A stretch of 64,000 nt of DNA from MKSF01 sp037190225 (GTDB taxonomy: Bacteria > Bacteroidota > Bacteroidia > Chitinophagales > Chitinophagaceae), in contig JBBCJL010000019.1 in assembly GCA_037190225.1 (NCBI GenBank), forward strand, positions 32,245 to 96,244, in the 5' to 3' direction. The notes beneath the pieces were generated by a model. That model was not told the DNA's origin and did not search any database. It saw nothing but the letters and a program-made list of their open reading frames with translations. A program made the position numbers and the translations under genes. Below, piece by piece: positions 9,678 to 17,068 of this stretch (positions are counted from its first letter, which is position 1; every line of letters starts with the position of its first letter).

Positions 9678-9720
9678 CAGCCTGCTGCCCGCAGCCGGAA
9701 AGGCTGTATATCTTTTTTTC
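9678..9720 (+). terminator. Possible attenuator between adaptor and RND pump genes
   Basis: Immediately after the adaptor stop, CAGCCT (9678-9683) pairs with AGGCTG (9701-9706). This encloses GCTG (9684-9687) / CAGC (9692-9695), and a run of seven T follows at 9713-9719. It looks like an intrinsic terminator placed inside the operon. The T run begins 6 nt after the stem, so termination may be partial. Confidence 0.45.
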
Positions 9721-9744
9721 TCTAAGCTATAAACACATATTGCA

Positions 9745-12700
9745 ATGGTTGAAATGTTTATCAGGCGGCCGGTATTGTCGCTTGTTATCTCCATATTTAT
9801 TACCCTTCTGGGCGTGCTGGCCCTCTTCAGCTTGCCTATTACCCAATTCCCGGATATCGTGCCGCCTTCCGTTGTCGTAACGGCAAGATATACAGGTGCG
9901 AACGCTGAAGTGTCGGTAGATGCCGTGGCGCTGCCGCTGGAACGTGCCATTAACGGGGTGCCGGGCATGACCTATATGTCCACCGTTACCGGTAATGACG
10001 GGGTTACTATGATACAGGTATTCTTTGAAGTGGGTACGGATCCCGATCTTGCTGCCGTGAATGTGCAGAACAGGGTGGCCACTGTCATTGACGAGCTGCC
10101 GGAAGAGGTTATCAAAGCCGGGGTGCAGACGGAAAAGGAGGTGAACTCCATGCTGATGTACCTGAATATTGTCAGCAATGATACGGCGGTGGATGAAGAT
10201 TTTATCTTCAATTTTACGGATATCAATATTCTCAAGGAGCTTAAGCGTATCAACGGGGTGGGCCGTGCGGAGATCATGGGGCAGAAGGAATACGCCATGC
10301 GTATCTGGCTGAAGCCCGACCGTATGGCCGCCTATGAAATATCCGCGGATGAGGTCATAACGGCGCTGCAAAAGCAGAACGTATCTGCCGCACCCGGCAA
10401 AACGGGTGAAAGCTCGGGCAAAAAGACCCAGGAGGTGCAGTACGTACTGCGTTACACCGGGAAATTCAGCGAGCCGGCAGAATACGAGAATATAGCGATC
10501 CGCTCCAATGCCGATGGATCCATCCTGAAGCTTAAAGACGTGGCCGAGGTGGAATTTGGTGCCATGAGCTACGGGATGGTCTCCAAAACCAACGGTCAGC
10601 CCTCTGCTTCTATTATGATCAAGCAGCGTCCCGGGTCCAATGCCAGTGATGTGATACGTGATATCAAGGACCGTATGGCTGAGCTGAAGACCGCTACTTT
10701 CCCGCCGGGAATGGATTATAACCTGGCGTATGATGTCTCCCGCTTCCTGGATGCTTCCATCAACGAAGTGCTGAAAACCCTGCTCGAAGCCTTTTTATTT
10801 GTGGGTATCGTTGTCTTCATCTTCATACAGGACTGGCGTTCCACCCTCATCCCGGTGCTGGCTGTGCCGGTAGCGCTGATAGGCACGCTGGCCTGCATGC
10901 TGATGCTGGATTTTTCCATCAACTTGCTGACCCTGTTCGCGCTGGTGCTGGCCATCGGTATCGTGGTGGATAATGCCATTGTAGTGGTGGAAGCGGTCCA
11001 TGTAAAAATGCATGAAGAGCATCTGCCGCCCCTGGAAGCCACGATCAGCGCTATGAAAGAGATCACAGGGGCCATTATCGCCATTACGCTGGTCATGTCT
11101 GCCGTATTTGTGCCGGTAGCCTTCCTGAGCGGTCCCGTAGGCATATTCTACAGGCAGTTCTCGCTGACGCTGGCCTTTGCTATCGTCATCTCGGGCATCA
11201 ATGCCCTTACCCTGACACCGGCGCTTTGCGCCCTGTTGCTGAAGCCGGTGGCGCATCATAAAAAGGATCATCTGCTGAACCGTTTTTTTCGGAAATTCAA
11301 TACGGGATTTGATAAAATGAACGGTAAATATCAGAGTCTGCTCTGGAAAATGGCCGGCAGGAAAGGATTGACCGTAGGGCTGATGTTCCTGTTCATCCTG
11401 CTGACCTGGGGCACATCGGCTATCCTCCCCAGCGGCTTTATTCCCACGGAAGACCAGGGGATGATATATGTTAACGTGACCACACCGCAGGGAGCTACCG
11501 TGGAGCGTACCGAAAAGGTGCTGGACGATATTTATGAACAAGCCAGGTCCATAGAGGCTGTGGAAGCGGTGACCACGCTGGCCGGCTACAGCCTGGTGAA
11601 CGAGATTGCAGGTGCGTCCTATGGTATGGGGATGATCAACCTCAGGCCCTGGAGCGACCGGAGCGTAAGCGTTAACGATATCATCCGGGAGCTGAAATCC
11701 AGGGTGCAGCATATTTCCGATGCCAGCATCGAGATATTCGCCCCCCCGACAGTACCGGGCTTTGGTAACTCCAGCGGCTTCGAGCTGCGCCTGCTGGACC
11801 GTACCGGCGGTGATATCGCTACCAGCGCCGATATTACAAGGGAATTCGTGGAAGAGCTCAATAAAAGCACCGTGGTACGGAATGCCTTTACCTCTTTTGA
11901 TGCCTCTTTCCCGCAGTACCTGATCCGGGTGGACTATGATATGGCTGCGAAAAAAGGTATCACCGTAGAGAATGCCATGGGTACCCTGCAGACCCTGATC
12001 GGCAGCTACTATGCCACCAACTTTATCAGGTTCAACCAGATGTATAAGGTAATGGTGCAGGCAGACCCGGAATACCGGAAGAACCCCGAAGATATTCTAC
12101 GGCAGTATGTGAAGAACGACTACGGGGAGATGGTGCAGTTCTCCTCCTTCATCCGGATGGAAAGGGTGTACGGCCCGGAGCAGCTGACGCGTTACAATAT
12201 GTACACGGCTGCTATGATCAACGGTGAGCCGCAACCCGGTAAGAGCAGTGGTGACGCCATTCAGGAAGTGCAGCGTATCGCGGCTGAAAAGCTCCCGAGA
12301 GGCTACGGATATGAATGGTCCGGTATGACCAGGGAAGAGATCCTGTCCGGTAACCAGGCATTATATGTATTTGCGATCTGCCTGGTCTTCGTTTATCTCC
12401 TGCTGGCGGCGCAGTATGAGAGCTTCCTGCTGCCTTTGCCGGTGCTGTTGAGCCTGCCGGCGGGCATATTCGGCTCCTTCCTGCTGCTGAAGCTGACAGG
12501 TATGGAAAACAATATATACGCCCAGGTGGCATTGATCATGCTGATAGGGCTGCTGGGCAAGAACGCTATCCTTATCGTGGAATTTGCCATACAGAGCCGC
12601 AAGGAAGGCGCTTCCGTGATACAGGCTGCTATAGACGGCGCCACGCAAAGGCTGCGGCCGATATTGATGACCTCTTTTGCCTTTATTGCGGGCCTGATCC

Positions 12701-12882
12701 CCTTATGTATCGCCAGTGGCGCCGGGGCTATGGGTAACAGGTCCATCGGTATTGCCGCGGCGGGCGGTATGCTTATCGGCACCATATTCGGTGTTATTGT
12801 GATACCCGGTCTTTACGTGCTATTTGCCTCTATGGAGAAAAAAAACAAATCAACGGTTCCTCCGCAGGAACAGGTGTCTTAA
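9745..12882 (+). CDS. RND multidrug efflux transporter, inner-membrane pump (HAE1 family)
   Basis: This AcrB/MexB-type proton-driven trimeric pump is 1045 aa, the normal length. It starts with MVEMFIRRPVLSLVISIFITLLG, the N-terminal TM1 signature of the family. TM4 carries the proton-relay segment VVDNAIVVVE (about 405-414): the first Asp is kept, while the second position is Asn where AcrB has Asp. TM10 has the essential Lys in GKNAILIVEFA. Two large periplasmic loops lie between TM1-2 and TM7-8. It lies between its adaptor and outer-membrane factor genes; the next gene starts 8 nt after its stop. Confidence 0.95.
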   Translation: MVEMFIRRPVLSLVISIFITLLGVLALFSLPITQFPDIVPPSVVVTARYTGANAEVSVDAVALPLERAINGVPGMTYMSTVTGNDGVTMIQVFFEVGTDPDLAAVNVQNRVATVIDELPEEVIKAGVQTEKEVNSMLMYLNIVSNDTAVDEDFIFNFTDINILKELKRINGVGRAEIMGQKEYAMRIWLKPDRMAAYEISADEVITALQKQNVSAAPGKTGESSGKKTQEVQYVLRYTGKFSEPAEYENIAIRSNADGSILKLKDVAEVEFGAMSYGMVSKTNGQPSASIMIKQRPGSNASDVIRDIKDRMAELKTATFPPGMDYNLAYDVSRFLDASINEVLKTLLEAFLFVGIVVFIFIQDWRSTLIPVLAVPVALIGTLACMLMLDFSINLLTLFALVLAIGIVVDNAIVVVEAVHVKMHEEHLPPLEATISAMKEITGAIIAITLVMSAVFVPVAFLSGPVGIFYRQFSLTLAFAIVISGINALTLTPALCALLLKPVAHHKKDHLLNRFFRKFNTGFDKMNGKYQSLLWKMAGRKGLTVGLMFLFILLTWGTSAILPSGFIPTEDQGMIYVNVTTPQGATVERTEKVLDDIYEQARSIEAVEAVTTLAGYSLVNEIAGASYGMGMINLRPWSDRSVSVNDIIRELKSRVQHISDASIEIFAPPTVPGFGNSSGFELRLLDRTGGDIATSADITREFVEELNKSTVVRNAFTSFDASFPQYLIRVDYDMAAKKGITVENAMGTLQTLIGSYYATNFIRFNQMYKVMVQADPEYRKNPEDILRQYVKNDYGEMVQFSSFIRMERVYGPEQLTRYNMYTAAMINGEPQPGKSSGDAIQEVQRIAAEKLPRGYGYEWSGMTREEILSGNQALYVFAICLVFVYLLLAAQYESFLLPLPVLLSLPAGIFGSFLLLKLTGMENNIYAQVALIMLIGLLGKNAILIVEFAIQSRKEGASVIQAAIDGATQRLRPILMTSFAFIAGLIPLCIASGAGAMGNRSIGIAAAGGMLIGTIFGVIVIPGLYVLFASMEKKNKSTVPPQEQVS

Positions 12883-12889
12883 ACTGAAA

Positions 12890-14347
12890 ATGATGAAATC
12901 CGTGAACTTTAAATATTATATACTCTCTGCTGCTGTTCTGCTGGCCGCCGGCTGTAAGGTACCGGCTGTGCTCAGCGATACGTCCGGGAAGGAGTTGCCC
13001 CGGGAATTTGTGATCCCGCCATCTGATACCCTGAACATACAGCAGCTGACCATAGATGATTTTTTTGCAGATCAGCACCTGAAACAGCTGATCCGGAAAG
13101 TGCTGCAGGACAATCCCGATTACCGTATTGAATTTAAAAGGATCAGCATAGCAGAAGCTTATCTTTCCAAATCCCGCGGGGCTTTGTGGCCGTCGCTGAA
13201 AGGACTGGGCAATGCTGCTGCCACGAAGTACGGAAAATACACGATGGAAGGCGTGGGTAACTTTGATACCAACCTTTCTCCCAATATAGAAGAGAACCAG
13301 AAGATAGGGACGCATCCTACTCCTGACTACTTCTTAGGCTTCGGAGCCGACTGGGAGCTGGATATATGGGGGAAATACAGGCATATGAAACGTGCGGCCA
13401 AAGCCCGCTTCTGGGCGACAGTAGAGGGGAAGAAGCTGCTGGAATCCGTGCTGGTAACCCAGACGGCCCTGGTTTATTACGATCTGATCGCCCTGGACCA
13501 GGAGATCAGGATACTGCATAACAACATCCGGCTTCAGGAAGAGGCCTTCGAGGTGGTGCAGATACACCAGGAAGTGGGAAGGTCCACCTTGCTGGCCGTT
13601 AAGCAAATGGAAGCCCAATTAAATAACTCCAGGTCGCTTTTATACCTGAAGCAGCAGGAGCTGCAGGAAGCGGAAATGGCGATGCAGGAGCTCATAGGCG
13701 AATATGAAGGAAGCGTGGTGCGCAGCAGCAATATTGATATACAGGCGGTGCGTTACCTGTACAATAATGCGGTGCCGGTACAGGTAATGGCTTACCGGCC
13801 GGATATACGCCAGGCGCTCCATGAGCTGGAAGCCACGCATGCGGACGCAAAGGCCGCGAGGGCCGCATTCTTTCCATCGGTCAATATAACGGCTTACCTG
13901 GCCTATAATGCTTTCAGCGGTGAAATGCTTTTTAACCCTGCTTCCCTGGGCTGGCAGGTGCTGGGAGGGATCACGGCCCCATTGCTCAATAAGAACCAGA
14001 TCAGGAGTGACTTTAAAATAGCTACCGCCCAGCAGGAGATCGCCTTTATTGAGCTGGAAAAAGCCACGATGAAGGCGTACCGGGAAGTGAACCTCCTGCT
14101 CCGGAAGATCAGCAATACCAATCTGGCGTATGCGGAAAAGGAAAAGGAGTCAAAGGCTATCACCAGCGGGGTGGAAATATCCCAGGATCTCTATATGAAC
14201 GGGTATGCCAACTACCTGGAGCTGATAGCCGCCCGTAAGAGCAAGCTGGAAGCCGATCTGCAGATCATTGAATTAAAGCGTATGCAGGTCCAGCAGCTGG
14301 TACAGCTCTATAAAGCCCTCGGAGGAGGATATGATGTACAGCAATAA
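12890..14347 (+). CDS. Outer-membrane efflux lipoprotein (TolC/NodT-type factor)
   Basis: This 485-aa outer-membrane channel component completes the RND tripartite pump. A lipoprotein signal with lipobox LLAAGC follows MMKSVNFKYYILSAAV. Two OEP (PF02321-type) helical repeats follow: one begins near LIRKVLQDNPDYRIEFKRI, and the second near AVRYLYNNAVPVQVMAYRP, a region typical of the NodT subfamily. ATG 12890 or 12893 is chosen because it creates the lipobox; the longer frame from 12824 would overlap the pump gene by 59 nt. A 22-bp perfect hairpin ends the operon. Confidence 0.92.
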   Translation: MMKSVNFKYYILSAAVLLAAGCKVPAVLSDTSGKELPREFVIPPSDTLNIQQLTIDDFFADQHLKQLIRKVLQDNPDYRIEFKRISIAEAYLSKSRGALWPSLKGLGNAAATKYGKYTMEGVGNFDTNLSPNIEENQKIGTHPTPDYFLGFGADWELDIWGKYRHMKRAAKARFWATVEGKKLLESVLVTQTALVYYDLIALDQEIRILHNNIRLQEEAFEVVQIHQEVGRSTLLAVKQMEAQLNNSRSLLYLKQQELQEAEMAMQELIGEYEGSVVRSSNIDIQAVRYLYNNAVPVQVMAYRPDIRQALHELEATHADAKAARAAFFPSVNITAYLAYNAFSGEMLFNPASLGWQVLGGITAPLLNKNQIRSDFKIATAQQEIAFIELEKATMKAYREVNLLLRKISNTNLAYAEKEKESKAITSGVEISQDLYMNGYANYLELIAARKSKLEADLQIIELKRMQVQQLVQLYKALGGGYDVQQ

Positions 14348-14380
14348 AAAGTTGTAGAAAAAGGTTTATAAGGGAGATCA

Positions 14381-14425
14381 AATCAAAAAAGCATTACAGC
14401 AGCCTGCTGTAATGCTTTTTTGATT
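14381..14425. terminator. Very strong bidirectional terminator
   Basis: A perfect 22-bp inverted repeat (14381-14402 / 14404-14425) has AAAAAA and TTTTTT inside its arms, so it works on both strands. It sits between the converging efflux operon (+) and rhomboid gene (-). Confidence 0.93.
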
Positions 14426-14438
14426 GATTGTGATCCTG

Positions 14439-15164
14439 TCAGTTCCACCTGTTAAACCCGCCGGAGCGTATTTTCCAGTATTTGAACAGCAGGTAGGCGA
14501 ATATCATACCGCCCAGGTGGGCGAAATGGGCAATATTGTCGGCCGGATCATTCCTGAGTCCTGCAAAGAGGGCTATCACAGCCATGATAGCCACAAAATA
14601 TTTGGCCCGGATAGGGAAAAGAAAGTAGATCATGATCTGCACATTGGGAAACAGGTAGCCAAAAGCGAACAGTACACCGAATATAGCGCCGGAGGCCCCG
14701 AGCATGGGAGTAACCATGGGGAATACATTAGGATTGCCATAGTCTGTAAGAAGCACCTGGTTCACCGCATTGATCTGCTCATTTTCCGTAAGCGCCTGGA
14801 ACCATTGAATGGCAGCCTGGTTTTCCCAGGAAAAGACCAGGAGATGCAATAAGGCGGCCCCGAACCCGCAGGTCAGGTAAAAGATCAGGAAGCGCTGCGA
14901 GCCCAGCCGGCTTTCTACGGATGAACCGATCATCCATAGGGTGAACATATTAAAAAACAGGTGGGCAAAGTTGGCATGCATGAACTGGTGGGTCAGGATC
15001 TGCCAGGGCTTGAACAAAGGAGAGTCCCAGTGATATAATGCTAAATACGGTGTCAGGGATGGCATCAGCCAACCGGTAACGATAAATAACAATACATTGA
15101 TGATGATCAGATTTTTAATAACGGGCGGTAAAAAATTAAATCCTCCTGCGGGTCCTAAATTCAT
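14439..15164 (-). CDS. Rhomboid family intramembrane serine protease
   Basis: 241 aa with about six membrane helices. The conserved HANFAHLFFNM segment in the second helix, the nucleophile motif GASGAIFG (Ser at about residue 156) and the catalytic His region HFAHLGG (about 215) form the Ser-His dyad. It cleaves transmembrane segments of other proteins within the bilayer; substrates are unknown. A -7 element lies 38 nt upstream (15202-15209). It is divergent from the MurU-like gene. Confidence 0.92.
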   Translation of the reverse strand: MNLGPAGGFNFLPPVIKNLIIINVLLFIVTGWLMPSLTPYLALYHWDSPLFKPWQILTHQFMHANFAHLFFNMFTLWMIGSSVESRLGSQRFLIFYLTCGFGAALLHLLVFSWENQAAIQWFQALTENEQINAVNQVLLTDYGNPNVFPMVTPMLGASGAIFGVLFAFGYLFPNVQIMIYFLFPIRAKYFVAIMAVIALFAGLRNDPADNIAHFAHLGGMIFAYLLFKYWKIRSGGFNRWN

Positions 15165-15201
15165 ATCGTTATCTTTTTAAAGTGTGAGCTTCTTGAAAAT
15201 T

Positions 15202-15209
15202 CAAAGATA
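15202..15209 (-). promoter_or_regulatory. Bacteroidota -7 element for the rhomboid gene
   Basis: TATCTTTG on the minus strand exactly matches TAnnTTTG. The predicted 5' UTR is about 30 nt. Confidence 0.6.
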
Positions 15210-15262
15210 TTGATTGTTGCTTTAAAAAATGAAAACATACTCTTTATTCTATCGTATTTCGC

Positions 15263-15270
15263 TACATTTG
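15263..15270 (+). promoter_or_regulatory. Bacteroidota -7 element abutting the MurU-like start
   Basis: TACATTTG exactly matches TAnnTTTG and ends 1-4 nt before the tandem ATGs at 15272 and 15275. If used, the transcript would begin almost at the second ATG and be leaderless. Confidence 0.5.
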
Positions 15271-15271
15271 A

Positions 15272-16006
15272 ATGATGAAAGCAATGCTACTGTCGGCCGG
15301 GCTGGGCACACGCCTCAGGCCGTTTACTGACCGTCATCCTAAAGCGCTGGCTCCTGTGGGTGACAAGACGCTCCTGGAGATCAATATCAGGAAGCTGGTA
15401 CGTGCCGGCATCCGTGACATCGTGGTGAATGTGCACCATTTTGCCGACCAGATCATTGAGGTGATCAGGCAGCATAACGGCTTTGGCGCCAATGTGCTGA
15501 TATCGGATGAAACGGCTGTAGTATTGGAAACGGGAGGAGGTGTTCAGAAAGCGGCACCGCTGTTTGAAAATGAAGAGGACATCCTGGTGTGTAATGTGGA
15601 TATATTATCCAATATAGATATCAATACCCTGTATGCCTGTCACCGGCAGTACCAGGCAGCAGCCACGCTTGCCGTGCAGCACAGGTCAACAACCCGCAAC
15701 CTCCTCTTTGACAGGGACGCGAATTTAAGAGGGTGGCAAAATAACGTGACCGGCGAGGTCAGGCCGGCTGGTCTGGGGAGTACAGAGCACCTGGTACCTT
15801 TTGCCTTCAGCGGTATTCAGGTATTGAACAGGAAGCTGTACCAGGATATCCCGTTGCAGGGAAAATTTTCCCTGATAGATGTGTATCTTCATTCTATGGG
15901 CAGCCATATCATCAAAGGATTTGACCATACCGGTGATGTGCTGCTGGATGTCGGGAAACCGGAGGCGCTGGAAAAGGCCCGTGCGATCATAAACGAAATT
16001 TCCTGA
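15272..16006 (+). CDS. Sugar-1-phosphate nucleotidyltransferase (MurU-like)
   Basis: A 244-aa GT-A-fold nucleotidyltransferase. The NTP-binding signature LSAGLGTRLRPFTDRHPKAL is at residues 6-25, and the metal-binding Asp is in VCNVDILSNI. Length and C-terminus fit the compact MurNAc-1-phosphate uridylyltransferase MurU group, which feeds recycled peptidoglycan sugars back to UDP-MurNAc. A mannose-1-phosphate guanylyltransferase assignment cannot be excluded from sequence alone. The AmgK kinase that often neighbours MurU is absent: upstream is a divergent rhomboid gene and downstream is the hairpin array. ATG 15275 is an alternative start favoured by the promoter position. Confidence 0.8.
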   Translation: MMKAMLLSAGLGTRLRPFTDRHPKALAPVGDKTLLEINIRKLVRAGIRDIVVNVHHFADQIIEVIRQHNGFGANVLISDETAVVLETGGGVQKAAPLFENEEDILVCNVDILSNIDINTLYACHRQYQAAATLAVQHRSTTRNLLFDRDANLRGWQNNVTGEVRPAGLGSTEHLVPFAFSGIQVLNRKLYQDIPLQGKFSLIDVYLHSMGSHIIKGFDHTGDVLLDVGKPEALEKARAIINEIS

Positions 16007-16011
16007 CCGGT

Positions 16012-16284
16012 TGATCGTTATACTACCCTGTCACCCTTTCAGGGTTAGGTTGGATAAATATCTTATGAGCTATAATTGTTACACCGCTTCGCGGTTGTAT
16101 AGGATTGTTCCGAGGGGAGGGATCTCTTAATACACTGTCAGATAGAAAAAGCCTTCTCAGGGTACGCTAAAATAAGCCCTAAGGGCTGCCATTACTATAG
16201 CTATTATACCAATATTATATATTAACCACGAAGTGGTGATATTATAGATGATCTGTGTTGTATGGTAGGAAAGGGAGGTATATG
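16012..16284. repeat. Hairpin-array repeat, unit A
   Basis: The first copy of a roughly 272-bp non-coding unit. It contains four 13-nt mini-hairpins, each a 5-bp stem with a 3-nt loop: ACCCT-TTC-AGGGT (16033-16045), ACCGC-TTC-GCGGT (16083-16095), AGCCC-TAA-GGGCT (16175-16187) and ACCAC-GAA-GTGGT (16225-16237). The unit opens with TGATCGTTA (16012-16020). Spacers such as ATAAATATCTTATG and CTATTATACCAATATTAT are also conserved in unit B. Confidence 0.9.
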
Positions 16285-16549
16285 TGATCATTAGACGGTT
16301 GTATCACCCTTTCAGGGTTATTGGGATAAATATCTTATGGCTATAATTGTTACACCGCTTCGCGGTTATGCGGTATTATTCCGGGGATAGGGATATCTTA
16401 AAATTTACCTTGTCAGATAAAAAACTTTTCAGGGTATGCTAAATAAGCCCTAAGGGCTGATATTACTATAGCTATTATACCAATATTATATTTAACCACG
16501 AAGTGGTGCCATTATTGCGAAAATTTATGCTCTTAGCCGGTACGGTTCT
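16285..16549. repeat. Hairpin-array repeat, unit B
   Basis: The second, near-identical tandem copy. It has the same four hairpins in the same order at 16306-16318, 16354-16366, 16446-16458 and 16495-16507. The unit opens with TGATCATTA (16285-16293). The offset to unit A is 270-273 bp for every hairpin, so the units are true tandem duplicates with small indels. Confidence 0.9.
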
Positions 16550-16670
16550 CAATAAGCCTGAGGGGCTGATATGATCATAGCCCAACAAATATCATTTATC
16601 CATTTAACCACGAAGTGGTGATATGCTAATATATAGCCGTATTATAATGAAAGGATAGGTATGATCGTTA
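16550..16670. repeat. Hairpin-array repeat, truncated unit C
   Basis: A partial copy with only the third and fourth hairpins. AGCCT-GAG-GGGCT (16555-16567) has one G-U pair replacing a G-C pair. ACCAC-GAA-GTGGT (16607-16619) is unchanged. It ends with TGATCGTTA (16662-16670), an exact 9-bp direct repeat of the sequence that opens unit A. No ORF covers the 16007-16697 gap. Confidence 0.85.
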
Positions 16671-16697
16671 CAACCAATATACCATTCTTTCTGTGAT

Positions 16698-17009
16698 TTA
16701 CTTTTTCTTAGGCGTAACAGGTTGGGCAGGTGTTTTTGGCTTAACCGGCGGATTCTTTTTATTGACGGAATCAGCAGACCGGGCATTGCTGAAAGTCGGT
16801 TTGGGTGTTGTATTGTTCACCGGCTGGATGGTATCCAATTTTATCACTATATGGGGCTGAGGGTGCACAATGCCGAAGTTCTGACCGTTGGAGGTCTTGA
16901 GCGACTGTGGTGAGCCGCTGTGGCTGTAATGAAATATTTTAGGTGTCTGGGCACCGGCTGTTACGATTCCTCCTATCAGGAAAGCCAGCGCGAAACAGGT
17001 TGTTTTCAT
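16698..17009 (-). CDS. Small secreted Pro/Lys-rich hypothetical protein
   Basis: 103 aa that I do not recognise. It has a good signal peptide (MKTTCFALAFLIGGIVTAGAQ) cut at AQ-TP. The mature part has low complexity and the basic, proline-rich tail PPVKPKTPAQPVTPKKK. ATG 17009 is chosen because it starts the signal peptide; the frame is open to 17036. The tail could bind cell wall or nucleic acid, but that is speculation. It is divergent from the DoxX-like gene across a 59-bp spacer and next to the hairpin array. Confidence 0.5.
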   Translation of the reverse strand: MKTTCFALAFLIGGIVTAGAQTPKIFHYSHSGSPQSLKTSNGQNFGIVHPQPHIVIKLDTIQPVNNTTPKPTFSNARSADSVNKKNPPVKPKTPAQPVTPKKK

Positions 17010-17068
17010 TGCAATTATTTTTACGAATATAATCAATAAATTGCAAAAGACATTTTAAAATATCAGAA

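Noticed and set aside
16012..16670. CRISPR array
   Set aside because: The repeats are ~272 bp units with conserved interiors and no unique spacers, and no cas genes are near.
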